The notes under the pieces were generated by a model that searched no databases, was not told where the DNA came from, and saw only the letters and a program-made list of their open reading frames with translations. From assembly GCA_029783825.1 (NCBI GenBank), contig JAREIK010005789.1, forward strand, positions 47,147 through 111,146: a stretch of 64,000 nucleotides of DNA. The letters are read 5' to 3'. Shown piece by piece: positions 13,327-24,220 of the stretch (the first letter of the stretch is position 1; each line of letters starts with the position of its first letter). Source of the stretch: Sapria himalayana. Lineage: Eukaryota > Streptophyta > Magnoliopsida > Malpighiales > Rafflesiaceae. Position numbers and translations under genes: made by a program.

Positions 13327-15237
13327 AGGCATTTAATGGTCTATAGTCTTTATTTAAAAATGAAATAACAAAAATTTATTTTTATTATTTTTTATCATAT
13401 TTTGAAGGTTATAACCATTGAAAATATAATAATTTTTAATTTTTTTACCAAACTGAATACAATATTTATTTATTATAATCATAATAATTATATATAATAT
13501 AAATTCAATATAATCAATTTTATTGATAGATATTCTAATAAATCTAAAAAAATAAATTAAAAATCTATAATGAATATGATTCATATTACTTAAAATATAA
13601 TATGAAAACCTAAAATGATTCAAAAGCAAAGGAAAATGTATTACTAAATAATAATTATTTGATTTTGAAATTTTTTTTTCTTTTAAAAAGTTTATCTATA
13701 CTTTTTTGATTAAAAATAATTTATATAAATTATATCTATCTAACTCATAATTTATTTTGTAATTAATATTTATATAAAAATAAACAAATAACTAATTAAA
13801 ATGAATATTTTAAATTATAATGAAAACAATAATATTGAGATTTATTATTTATTATTTAGGGTATACTGGTTTAATTTAAATTAGATCTGTCTCACTGATA
13901 ATTTAATTTGTAATTAATATTTCTATAAAAATAAACTGATAAATAATTAAAATAAAATTAAAAATTATACTGAATACAAATTTAAATGATATTTATGATT
14001 TATTATTAATGTATACTAGTTTAATGGTTTAAGTATTTAGAGGTTTTGTCGTTTAGGAGTTTAGTGATTTATGTTTTTAGGCACTTAGTGGTTTATAGGT
14101 ATTATTTAAACTAATAAATAACAAAAAAAATTTGTACTTTTTTCTCATTTTCTTAGGTTATAACCTTTGAAAATATAATAATATTTAAATTTTTTGAAAT
14201 GTGAATATAATATTTAGTTATAATAATATTAATAATTATATATCATATAAATTCAATATAACAATTTTATTGATAGATATATCAATAATGATCAAAATTA
14301 AATTAATAAACTATTAATAATAAGATAGATATTAATTAATAAACTATTGATAGATATTATAATTATCATTTATTATATAGATTATATAGGTTTAATGCTT
14401 TAAGTATTTAGGGGGTTTTGGGGTTTAGGAGTCTATAGATTTAAAGGTTTAGGTATTTAGTGGTTTATAAGTTTTATTTAAAAATAAAATTATAAAAAAT
14501 TATTTTTGTGATTTTTTATCATTTTTGAAAGTTATAACCTTTGAAAATATAATAATTTTTAAATATTTTTTCAAATGTAAATATAATATTTAGCTATAAT
14601 AATCTTAATAATTATAAACATTAAAATTCAATATAAGTAATTTTATTGATAGATATAATAATAATGATCAAAAAATATATTAATAAAATATTATGAATAA
14701 AATTGATAGAAATTAAAATATAATTTCAAAACATATATACACTGATTCAAAATCAGTGTAAAATATATTACTTAATAATAATTTTTGTTTTTAAATTTTT
14801 ACTTCTTTTTTAAGGTTATATTTTTTTTTGATTAAAAATAAATTATTAAAATTATATTTGTCTCACTCATGATTTATTTTGTAATTAACATTTCTATATA
14901 TATAAACTAATAAATAATTAAAATGAATATTTAAAATTATAATGGATACAAATTAAGATGAAATTTGTGATTTATTATAAATGGTATACCGGTTTATTGG
15001 TTTGATTATTTAGGAGTTTTATTGTTTAGGAGTTTAGCAATTTATGTTTTTTGGCATTTTGTGGTTTATAGGTTTTATTTAAATAAAAAAAATAAAATTT
15101 TTTTTTTTCGATTTTTTCGTATTTTCAAAGGTTATAACCTTTGAAAATAAGATAATTTTTAAAATTTTTTGAAATGTGAATACCATGTATAATTATATTA
15201 ATCTTACTAATTATATATCATATAAATTCAATATAAA

Positions 15238-15270
15238 TTCTATAAATTAAATTTTTTAATTTTTATAGAA
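15238..15270. repeat. Polarity switch, left, with 33-bp near-palindrome
   Basis: Block 1 stops inside an A unit just after ATAAATTCAATATAAA. The next bases form a 33-bp near-palindrome running from TTCTATAAA to TTTATAGAA. The sequence then continues as reverse-complemented E unit. The join is not at a satellite dyad but between unrelated points of the repeat. The same join occurs in mirror image at 57743-57775, so it predates the giant palindrome. Confidence 0.85.
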
Positions 15271-18200
15271 ATATTAATTACAAATTAAATTTTTATTGGA
15301 CATATCTAATTTAAATTAAACTAGTATACTCGAAATAATAAATAATAAATCTCAATATTATTGTTTTCATTATAATTTAAAATATTCATTTTAATTAGTC
15401 ATTTGATTATTTTTATATAAATATTAATTACAAAATAAATTATGAGCAAGATAGATATAATTTATATAAATTATTTTTACTCCAAAAAGTATAGATAAAC
15501 TTTTTAAAAGAAAAAAAATTTTAAAATGAAATAATTATTATTTAGTAATACATTTTCCATTGCTTTTGAATCATTTTAGATTTTCACTATATATTTTAAG
15601 TAATATGAATCATATCATTATAGATTTTTAATTTATTTTTTTAGATTTATTAGAATATCTATCAATAAAATCGATTATATTGAATTTATATATATATAAT
15701 TATTATGATTATAATAAATAAATATTGTATTCACTTTTGAAAAAAATTAAAATTATTATATTTTCAATGGTTATAACCTTCAAAATATGATAAAAAATAA
15801 TACAAATAAATTTTTTGTTATTTCATTTTTTAAATAAAGACTATAGACCTTTAAATGCCTGCTTACTTAAATCAGTAAGCTCATAAACCCCGAAACCCCT
15901 AAATACATAACCCTTTAATATCTATATACTACTTAATGAATAATAAATCTCATTTTTATGTCTATTTATAATAATTTTAAATATTCAATTTAATTATTTA
16001 TAGTTTAATTTTTTACAAAAATTAATTACAAAATAAATTTAGAGCGAGACAAACATTATTTAAATAATTGATTTTTTTTAAAAAAAATATAAGCTTATAA
16101 AAAGAAGGAAAAATTTAAAAATTAAATATTATTATTTAGTATATATTTTGATTTGATTTTGAATGATTTTGCATCATGTAAATATATTTTGAATTAAAAT
16201 TATATAATTTTATAAATAGCTTATTAATTTAATTTTTGATCATTATTATAATTCTATCATTAAAATTGTTTATATTGAATTTATATGATATATAATTAGT
16301 ATGATTAATATAATTATACATGGTATTCACATTTCAAAAAATTTTAAAATTATCTTATTTTCAAAGGTTATAACCTTTGAAAATCAGAAAAAATCTAAAA
16401 ATTTTTTTTATTTTATTATGTAAATAAAACCTATAAACCACAATAAGCCTAAAAACATAAATTGCTAAACTCCTAAACAATAAAACTCATAAATAATCAA
16501 ACCAATAAACTAGGTATACCATATATAATAAATCACAAATCTCATTTAATTTCTATTCATTATAATTTTAAATATTCATTTTAATTATTTATTAGATTAT
16601 TTTTTATATAAATGTTAATTACAAAATAAATAATGAGTGAGACAATATATAATTTTAATAATTTATTTTTATTCAAAAAAAAATATAAGCTAATAAAAAG
16701 AAGTAAAAATTAAATAACAAAAAATTATTATTTAGTAATATATTTTACTTTGATTTTGAATCATTATAAATAGGTTTTTAAATTATATTTTAATTACTAT
16801 CAATCTTATTCATAATAGTTTATTAATTTATTTTTTGATCATAATTATAATATCTATCAATAAAATTACTTATATTGAATTTTAATGTTTATAATTATTA
16901 AGATTATTATAACTAAATATTATTTTTACTTTTGAAAAATAATTTAAAAATTAATATATTTTCAAAGGTTATAACCTTCAAAAATGATAAAAAATCACAA
17001 AAATAATTTTTTTATAATTTTATTATTTAAATAAAAATTATAAATCACTAAATACCTAAACATTTAAATCTATAGACTCCTAAACCCCAAAACCCCCTAA
17101 ATACTTAAATCATTAAACCTATATAATCCTATATAATAAATGATAATTATAATATCTATCAATAGTTTATTAATTAATCTCTATCTTATTATTAATAGTT
17201 TATTAATTTAATTTTTGATCATTATTAATATATCAATCAATAAAATTGTTTATATTGAATTTATATGATATATAATTATTAATATTAATATAACTAAAGA
17301 TTGTATTCACATTTCAAAAATTTTAAATATTATTATATTTTCAAAGGTTATAACCTATGAAAATGAGAAAAAATTACAAATTTTTTTTGTTATTTTATTG
17401 TTTAAATAATACCTATAAACCACTAAGTGCCTAAAAACATAAATCACTAAACTCCTAAACGACAAAACCTCTAAATACTTAAACCATTAAACTAGTATAC
17501 ATTAATAATAAATCATAAATATCATTTAAATTTGTATTCTAGTATAATTTTAATTTTTATTTTAATATTTATTAGTTTATTTTTATAGAAATATTAATTA
17601 CAAATTAAATTATCAGTGAGACAGATCTAATTTAAATTAAACCAGTATACCCTAAATAATAAATAATAAATCTCAATATTATTGTTTTCATTATAATTTA
17701 AAATATTCATTTTAATTAGTTATTTGTTTATTTTTATATAAATATTAATTACAAAATAAATTATGAGTTAGATAGATATAATTTATATAAATTATTTTTC
17801 ATTAAAAAAATATAGATAAACTTTTTAAAAGAAAAAAAAATATCAAAATAAATAATTATTATTTAGTAATACATTTTCCTTTGTAATTGAATCATTTTAG
17901 GTTTTCATATTATATTTTAAGTAATATGAATCTTATTCATTATAGATTTTTAATTTATTTTTTTAGAATTATTAGAATATCTATCAATAAAATTGTTTAT
18001 ATTGAATTTATATTATATATAATTATTATCATTATTATAAATAAATATTGTATTAACACTTGAAAAAAATTTAAAAATTATCATATTTTCAATGGTTATA
18101 ACCTTGAAAATATGATAAAAAATAATAAAAATAAATTTTTTTATTTCATTTTTTAAATATAGCCTATAGACCAATAATGCCTCCTTACTTAAATCAGTAA

Positions 18201-18368
18201 GCTCATAAACCCCGAAACCACTAAATACATAAACCCTTTAACATCTATATACTACTAAATGAATAATAAATCTCTTTTTTTATGTCTATTTATATTAATT
18301 TTAAATATTTAATTTAATTATTTATAGTTTAATTTTTTACAAAAATTAATTACGAAATAAATTTCGAG
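15271..18368 (-). repeat. Satellite block 2 (- polarity)
   Basis: Satellite in reverse orientation. Dyad centres are at 15773 (E), 16370 (A), 16971 (D), 17350 (C) and 18098 (E), so the HOR order is correct when read on the - strand and one full period is about 2325 bp. The block ends abruptly in an E/A-type segment at TTACGAAATAAATTTCGAG, where the insert boundary zone begins. Its mirror partner is 54608-57742. Confidence 0.9.
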
Positions 18369-18388
18369 ATATCATTTTTTGATATCTC
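18366..18388. repeat. Boundary hairpin GAGATATC..GATATCTC
   Basis: GAGATATC, a 7-base A/T loop, and GATATCTC form an 8-bp perfect stem exactly where regular satellite stops. The mirror copy is at 54588-54610. GATATC words recur on the other side of the insert (around 24545-24745). Confidence 0.6.
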
Positions 18389-18757
18389 AAATGATATCAA
18401 AAAATATTTATTTTTATTATTTATAGTTTTTAGGCATATCAAAAAAATTTTTAATATTTATTTATATCATTTATATAAACTATAAATAATAAATTAAATT
18501 AATATTAATATAAACTATTATTATTTTTATTAAATATTTAATGAATTTATTTGTATTAATATTTATTTATTTTTATTATTAAACTACAAATTATTTTTAT
18601 AAATAATAAAAATAAATTAATTAAATTAGATATTTATTTATTTTTATTAATATTAATATTTAATTTTATTAATAAAAATAATAAAAAAAATAAAATTAAT
18701 ATTAATTACAAAATAAATTCTATTATTATTTATTTTTATTATTTATTTTTGTTAAAT
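18369..18757. repeat. Scrambled A+T-rich boundary zone, outer side of left insert
   Basis: About 390 bp built almost entirely of A and T. It consists of short reiterated words (AAACTATAAATAAT, TTTATTTTTATTA, TTAATATTAATA) on both strands with no HOR order. Some words match satellite unit A (TAAACTATAAATAATTAAATT). No gene. I read it as shuffled satellite fragments. Mirror partner 54218-54607. Confidence 0.65.
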
Positions 18758-18832
18758 TTTAATACGACGAGCTCATTAGAGCTCACTAGAGCTTCATCAT
18801 GAAACTCGAAGGAGCTCCATGAAGGAGCTCCT

Positions 18833-18953
18833 GGAGATGGGCGGGGAGAGAGGGGTGAAAAGGGAGGGACGAGAGGTGAGGGGAGACAGACGAGGAAAGA
18901 TTGGCGAGGGTAGAGGGGCAAGGAGAGACAGGAGAGGGTAGAGAGCCGAGGGA
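18833..18953 (+). other. G/A-rich purine tract (mirror: C/T tract in right arm)
   Basis: About 120 bp almost entirely purine on + (runs such as GGGCGGGGAGAGAGGGG), interrupted by only a few pyrimidines. It lies in a window that is otherwise mostly A+T. Such asymmetric tracts can form triplex DNA (established knowledge), but nothing here shows that this one does. The proline/serine-rich reading frames over it on the other strand are compositional, not genes. GAGCTC words cluster just upstream (18769-18830). Confidence 0.75.
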
Positions 18954-18964
18954 CATAGTGAGAT

Positions 18965-19075
18965 CTCCATAGTATTTTCAATAGTCGACATTCATAACGC
19001 AGATCTCTGATTTTTAAAATTAAACCGCTTGGCAACTGTCAATGGCCGCCATTCACAAAGACGGCTATTGCCATG
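18965..19075 (+). repeat. Degenerate two-copy repeat, about 61 bp apart
   Basis: TTTTCAATAGTCGACATTCA near 18975 and CTGTCAATGGCCGCCATTCA near 19037 are related, about 70 percent by eye. Each is preceded by a CAT/GCA word and followed by an AC-rich stretch. The region also carries GACGGCTATTGCCATG. It resembles a decayed tandem duplication next to the purine tract. Function unknown. Mirror at about 53895-54005. Confidence 0.4.
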
Positions 19076-19494
19076 CTTTTTCCAGACGCACTAGGTTGGG
19101 CATATTTTTAAAACACGCATTATTTTTTTAGATTTTTTATTTCAAACGGATTATTTCTTTACAAAACTCTAGAAAAAAATTAACTTTTTGTCTAAGACCT
19201 CTATTAGCTTCAAAAAATATAAAGACTTACCATTGATCAAAAATGGAAAATCAATTTTTAATAAAATATATTTCTACTAGTTTGATCCATCTAGGAGTAA
19301 AAACATTGTTTTCTTAATAATCTAAGCAAGAAAACTCTAATCTATTTGATTATGTCTTAATATCTAATTTAATAATTATAGTTTTGTGCGAGGTATTTAT
19401 TAATGAAGTATATCGATTTTTGAGAAATAATTAATTTGTAGATGATGTATTCATATTCATTTTGGTTCTCGATACACACTGAGAAAGTACTTTG

Positions 19495-19553
19495 TTATCA
19501 TGTGTTAGCTTAAATTATGTATTTTATTTTATGAATTACATAACACATGATAA
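19495..19553. repeat. 13-bp inverted repeat around a 33-base loop
   Basis: TTATCATGTGTTA at 19495-19507 and TAACACATGATAA at 19541-19553 are exact reverse complements. Partial further pairing is possible in the loop (ATTATGTA against TGAATTACATAA). It could be a small hairpin or the remnant of a tiny foldback element. It is conserved in the right arm at 53421-53479. Confidence 0.65.
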
Positions 19554-20021
19554 TGGGGTGAAAATATTTCAAAGTTTATGTTTATTATTCATTTGAATTA
19601 TCGATATAAGAGTGTTACAAATACTCTTTAGTATTTTTCATCTTGAAAACACATTAAGCAAGTCTTGTATAAATCATTTTTAAACAAAATCTAAATAATG
19701 CTTATAAAATAGATTTTAGAAACCTCTAGGACAACACTATTCAATTCAAAGGAAAAGGTTGCTTCTTTTAATTAACCAATCAAGAGTTCTTTGCTGAGCT
19801 CATATTTTATTTCTTCAAATATTGCTAGCAAGGTATATCCTAATTAGGATGTAGAAGTAGAGATTTATCTTTAATAAGAAGGTTTTCAAAGAATTAATTT
19901 ATTGATTTCTCATTTTTTTTATCTTTATGGAAGCAAACATCATTTTCAACATTAATTGATTATGTTTTGGAAACTCTTCTAAAGAAACTATTTTATATAT
20001 AAATATATAAATAAATAAATA

Positions 20022-20046
20022 TGTGTGTGTGTTAGTGTGTGTGTGT
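20022..20046. repeat. TG dinucleotide microsatellite
   Basis: Imperfect TG run with one TTAG interruption, preceded by ATAAATAAATAAAT. The right-arm partner is the CA run at about 52922-52950. Confidence 0.8.
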
Positions 20047-20570
20047 TTGAGTGTCTATATATTAAGTATGTCCACATACACACAGGTCTAATCTCATCAT
20101 TGGAGCATCTCAAATAAGTGAATACCCTTATTCAGAAATAACTTTACAAAATTTAATTGATTTAACTGTATAACTTTTACATGTTTGTATTTCACGTTTT
20201 GGAAACTATATGAGGAACTTTTGTAATTTCTCACATGAATTTAATATTCTTAAAATCACGTAGCTAAGATCTAAATTCGAAAATGAAAATTAAATTCTTA
20301 ATAGAACTACAAATAGGAAGAAGTAGCCATTAATTTGAAAATATATTTTTTTTATTTTCGAAAAAACAAAAAAGCATGTAAATTGTTTGTAGTTTTTTAT
20401 TTTTCACCTTAAAACAATGTTGCTATCAAATCTGTTAATTATTTCAAGATCCTACGTCCACCCGTAAATCGTCATCAATGAAGACAACTCTTCAAATGAT
20501 CAATCCAATCCCTTCTCAATCATTAGCCTTTGCTTTATTTTCATTGTTTCTGTTGGCAGTCTATTTTTCA

Positions 20571-20774
20571 TAAGAGAATCATATCATTTCCAAAACATGC
20601 CACCCTATTTGGAACTTGAATAACTTGTTGTAGGTGACCAACGAGCTTCAAAAACTGAACTAGGAACACACTAGCCTTCGATTCCTGCAACTCTAAAAAT
20701 GCAATATCTTCCAGTTCTCTCTCATATGCATTCTCATTTTCATCAGATAGAATGACAAGTTTACAAGTTTTTGC
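20571..20774 (-). pseudogene. Unidentified coding-like fragment, left copy (68 codons)
   Basis: On the - strand an open stretch of 68 codons lies between a TGA (20775-20777) and a stop at 20568-20570, with no in-frame ATG near its start. The composition is protein-like and acidic at first (KLVILSDENENAYERELEDI), then leucine/valine-rich (SVFLVQFLKLVGHLQQVIQV). The right copy (52199-52402) is the same length with no frameshift and only a few residue changes. I do not recognise the family. Upstream DNA continues to look coding-like in other frames but is broken by stops. It is most likely an exon remnant captured together with the RING gene. Confidence 0.4.
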
Positions 20775-20777
20775 TCA

Positions 20778-21310
20778 GAATGAAATCTGGAGAAGTAACT
20801 TGTCCAGAAAAATTACCCATTCCTACAAGCCTAAGAACCATCGTACCATTCTCGCAACAATTTTCATCATCTTCCACTCAACAATGTCCAATGTGGATAA
20901 TTCTTAACTTCTCGTTTCGATGCAGAAACTCTTGAAAAGAGGGTGTTCGGGAATAGTGATGGTGAATATCTCGTTTATAAAAATTAATTAGAATGCAAGC
21001 CTAGCCATATAAACAAAATGCTTAACATATTTTAAAGATATAGTTGATGGCAACTTTCCTGGAAAGTATACCCCAACTCACAATAATTTTATATTCCTCT
21101 TTTAAAGATGTGCTTGGGAATGGTTTTCATGAAAATTAGCAACGTGCCATCTATTCGTCCAGAACAGAAAATTTGAAGATATAAGCGATAACACAAAATT
21201 ATAAATTAAAAAAGCATCTCATTTTCACTTGATTAAGGGGGAATACCAACACAACACGCGTCATTAAAATAAATAAGAATGGACTTGAGATTCAAAAAAT
21301 TAATATAATG
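20778..21310. other. Spacer between coding fragment and RING pseudogene
   Basis: About 530 bp with no ORF I would call a gene. On the - strand it lies downstream of the RING pseudogene. Parts near 20800-20940 read as broken coding-like sequence on the - strand. Confidence 0.5.
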
Positions 21311-21316
21311 TTTATT
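21311..21316 (-). terminator. Putative polyadenylation signal AATAAA
   Basis: TTTATT on + reads AATAAA on -. It lies 57 bases past the original TAG of the RING pseudogene, a normal spacing for a short 3' UTR. Conserved in the right arm at 51657-51662. Confidence 0.5.
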
Positions 21317-21372
21317 TCAATTAGAAGACAGAAAAAAAAATACAACCAGTCAACGATCCTACACTTAGTTGT

Positions 21373-22104
21373 CTATGGCATGTGATATCTGCAAGTAGGG
21401 CAAAAATCACTCTGGGAGAGCCATTTCTCAATGAAATCATCATGGAAAACATGCTTGCAAGGCAACAGAAGAAATTATGTGTTGCTATCAAAATCATCCA
21501 GGCAAATGGTGCAAGTTGCATCTTCAAATCTAGAATGACAGCCCCTTTCAAGAATATGAATGGAGGTTCTAGAAGCTGGAAGTGTATTGTTGCTCCGTGA
21601 AGCAAGATGCTCCATTATGGCATTCTGCATATCCGCTGAACTCTGAAATTGAAATATGCGGTGAATCTCAACTGAAATCGACATGGATGAGACATGGACT
21701 TCGATGAACCCCGGAAAGGCTTGAGAATCAGATCTGGAAGAGGCCATCATGCTGTCGGCCTCAACAACAATGGAGTCAATTATCCTAGAATTCTCTGATG
21801 TTGGCACTCCCAAGGTAGTCAGAGCTTCCACTTCAGTATTCCGTGTTATATAGAGAGATTCTAGTGAGTTGTCAGATAGAATAATAATAGATTTTTCAGA
21901 TACTGCCTGCATCGTGCTTTGGGAAATGTCCGAGTCGGCCTCACTAGGAACGGAGATGACGTTGGATAAAAATAAATTTACAAATATAAAGGGTGGAATA
22001 GAGGGCTTTGTACTTGGGGTTTTTAGCTCTTGGAAGGTGAGGGAGTGCTTGACAGTCCCATTCACACTCATGGCATTGTAGGAAATAGGTAAAAAAGAAG
22101 TCAT
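21373..22104 (-). pseudogene. RING-H2 finger E3 ubiquitin ligase pseudogene, left copy
   Basis: Single-exon frame of 243 codons from ATG (22102-22104) to TAG (21373-21375). An in-frame TAA at codon 210 (21475-21477) cuts it to 209 residues. The N-terminal ~190 residues are serine-rich and unrecognised, with no convincing signal peptide or membrane segment. The C-terminus is a RING-H2 pattern with textbook spacing: C198-x2-C201-x14-C216-x-H218-x2-H221-x2-[224]-x10-C235-x2-C238, plus the E2-contact type W228. RING-H2 proteins of this type bind an E2 and promote ubiquitin transfer (family knowledge). Here the TAA falls between the second and third ligands. The sixth ligand, Cys224, is Phe (TTC). 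The protein could not fold a RING even with read-through. A TATA box lies 60 bases upstream and AATAAA 57 bases downstream. It differs from the right copy by about ten substitutions and no indels. Confidence 0.85.
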
Positions 22105-22163
22105 AATGGTGAGCTAAGAGATGGCGAGGTAAAGGATGAAGAAAATAGATCAATGCGTAGTGA

Positions 22164-22171
22164 TATTTATA
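22164..22171 (-). promoter_or_regulatory. TATA box of RING pseudogene, left copy
   Basis: TATAAATA on the - strand, ending 60 bases before the ATG. This fits a TATA promoter with a short 5' leader. The right copy at 50803-50810 is identical in sequence and spacing. The longer overlapping frame that reads through this TATA and the RING start is a shadow. Confidence 0.6.
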
Positions 22172-22580
22172 GTTGAGAGTATGGGGTTCGCATGAAGAGA
22201 ATTCAAACACCTCGAACACCTCTTGTGTTTTTTCATCATAAGTCAATAACACAAATTCTAACTACTTTATTTTCAGCCATACAATACAAACAAAAAAATG
22301 GGCACCTAAGCAATCAATGCCCCATGAATGAAACCACTTTGACACCTTCAAACATATTTCTTCCCTTTGGTCATTGCCATTCAAAGTTGTTATGAATTAG
22401 TTATTAAATATTTTTTTCAATTTCATTTTTTTCAATTACAAATTCTATTATAACTTTGTATTTTTAATAATTTAAATAAAAAAGAAAACATTATATTTAT
22501 CAATCAATATAATTATTTCACATTTTTTGTCATTCGAGTCATACTTTTTATATATCATTCCCCTCATATGAGTGTACTAA
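22172..22580. other. Upstream flank of RING pseudogene
   Basis: About 400 bp of promoter-side DNA. The part next to the TATA box has ordinary composition, then it becomes A+T-rich toward 22580. No further gene or clear motif. Confidence 0.5.
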
Positions 22581-22583
22581 AAA

Positions 22584-22604
22584 ACACACACACACACACA
22601 CACA
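22584..22604. repeat. CA microsatellite
   Basis: Pure run of about ten CA units after AAAAACA. The right-arm partner is a TG run at about 50375-50392, a few repeats shorter. Confidence 0.85.
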
Positions 22605-22806
22605 AATTACTTTTCTCATTGTAGAATTATTTTAATTTAACTTTTATTTGAGTTTCAAGTTGGATATTTTTTTTACGATAAGAGATTCTGATAATATGAA
22701 TAGGTTTATCATTAACTTAACTTAATTGTTGGAAATGAATTAAATTAATGTGAGAGAGAACATGATGAATTAACGAATGAATTATAGTGAGAGTGAAATT
22801 TAATGC

Positions 22807-22869
22807 TAAGAGAGAGGGTAAGAGTGAAAGAGAGAGAGAGAGAACTAAATTTAGAGAGAGAGAGAGATA
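22807..22869. repeat. GA-rich microsatellite
   Basis: Interrupted AG run (AGAGAGAGAGAGAG twice, separated by AACTAAATTT). The right-arm partner (CT-rich, about 50109-50168) differs in repeat number and interruption. Confidence 0.8.
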
Positions 22870-24220
22870 GAAAGACTATCAAGTATATATTTGGGATTTG
22901 TCAATTATGTTGATCAAAATATACTTATTTTTTGATTTAGTACCATTTTTTGTAAATAAACTTAGGCAGCTTTTCATAAATTTAATTTCTGAAGTATTTA
23001 TACTTAATTTATGAATTTGATTAAATTTAGTTTTTTTTTCAAATGTCCTCTTTCCTCTCAACTTACTTATTTCTTGTTCAGTTAAAATTTTAACATTTTT
23101 ACTGGTTTTTTTTTTCAAGTATACATGGAGGTCATAATAGAAAATTGAGTCAAATTTAAATTATTAAGTGCATACAAATTGATGTAAAATTGCTAGTGTA
23201 TCCATGAAAATCAATTTATTCAATTGTATCATTTGTAATTGACTCTTGTGATGCTCGCAAAAGGATCTGACACATGATTGATTTGATGTTTTTTTATAGA
23301 TAATTTATTTATAATATGCTTTTACTAAACTATGGATGTTTAGATTGATTTTTAGGGACGATATGACCCACAATGTGAAACAAAATCATTACCTTGGTAC
23401 CATTATTGATATATCACACAACATATTTGAAGACTTGTGGGTAGGTTTCTATGATTTTTTATATGTATTCATTAAGAGAGTGATGTACTAGTTTGTAGCC
23501 ATAGATTCTTAGAAAGTATTTTGGTTTCTTTCCGAGATTTATTAAAGAGTAACTCATATTACTATAGCTATATCAAGATTAAAAGGAGTTGATATGATAA
23601 GTCACGATATTGACATATCTTTCTTCATCACACAATATTGAAGAGAGTGATGGGAGTTTGACATAGGTGCAATTAGAAGTAGAAAGGTAGTTGTGACATG
23701 TTTTTTTTTCATAGAAGTCATAACATATACGTGAAAGGCATTTGATATGCATATCATATCATGAGTTATAATTGATTTTATTAAGGTTCAACAGTTATAC
23801 GATAGACTATTGGAGATGTGACGGTGATGTTCTCTCGAGAGAAGTTTTCTAGATTTTGTACTTTCGGTGCCACTAAATACAATACTTCTATATCTATAGC
23901 AATTTTTTGCTCAAAATCTTATTCTAGATTGTTGAGTAGTTGATTTAAAGATTAATATCAAGGTTATAGGTATTCGCGTTGTTTTATTTGTTTATAGAAT
24001 TTTGATTCTTTGATATTATTGTGACTAATAATATCCAATGCTTCTATAAAGTTTAAAATCTTCGATATTAATAGACAGTGTTAATGTTATTGTTGAACAT
24101 TTTTTTCTTGACATGTATTTATGTATATTAAAATTTTATATTAAAATATGTGTTTCGGTAATTTTATAAAATAATAAAGTTGTTATATTATTATTATTTT
24201 TTTGATATTCTTTTTGGAAT
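22870..24220. other. Non-coding unique DNA, inner half of left insert
   Basis: About 1.35 kb of moderately A+T-rich sequence. It holds short open stretches that are not kept in frame in the right arm. I recognise no gene or element in it. It could be a decayed retroelement or intergenic DNA, with no evidence for either. Right-arm partner 48740-50105. Confidence 0.6.

Larger units (their letters stand above)
1..15237 (+). repeat. Satellite HOR array, block 1 (+ polarity)
   Basis: Head-to-tail array of an extremely A+T-rich satellite. Sub-monomers follow each other in the order E-C-D-A. The E dyad centres lie at 145, 2450, 4181, 6481, 8788, 11101 and 13411, giving a period of 2300-2313 bp except one 1731-bp copy. 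All sub-monomers share, in order: a G-rich block with TTTAGG-like words, an A/T-rich spacer, the GGTTATAACC dyad, a GATAGATATTATAATAATGATC-like region, an AAAATATATTACTAAATAATA-like region, a HindIII-like ATAAGCTTAT palindrome, a TGTCTCACTC box and a TGTAATTAA box. C lacks the second half of this plan and E carries an extra half. Short ORFs here (up to about 90 codons) recur only because the repeat recurs, and they are broken by indels between copies. No gene is supported. Positions 1 to about 8.9 kb have no palindrome partner inside the window. Confidence 0.95.
19076..20570. other. Non-coding unique DNA, left insert
   Basis: About 1.5 kb of moderately A+T-rich DNA with no ORF of note and no similarity I recognise. 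It holds one hairpin (19495-19553) and one TG microsatellite (about 20022-20046), both listed separately. It is matched by 52406-53880 in the right arm with scattered substitutions and small indels. Confidence 0.7.

Noticed and set aside
18739..19035. 98-codon and 64-codon frames over the purine tract (and 53940-54178 in the right arm)
   Set aside because: Proline/serine/leucine-rich translation is produced by the C/T strand of the low-complexity tract; the frames differ between arms and there is no domain.
21321..21605. 94-codon - strand frame and 72-codon + strand frames over the RING end
   Set aside because: Shadow frames of the RING-H2 pseudogene; the C3H2C3 ligand pattern exists only in the frame I annotated.
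21944..22252. 102-codon frame overlapping the start of the RING pseudogene (also 50722-51030)
   Set aside because: It reads through the TATA box and the RING start in another frame. It is kept in both arms only because the arms are nearly identical.
22879..23118. 79-codon lysine-rich frame on - strand
   Set aside because: Compositional; in the right arm the corresponding frame is interrupted by stops and indels.
22870..24220. Possible LTR or other retroelement remnant
   Set aside because: No reverse transcriptase, integrase, primer-binding site or paired LTRs are visible; only ordinary-looking non-coding DNA.
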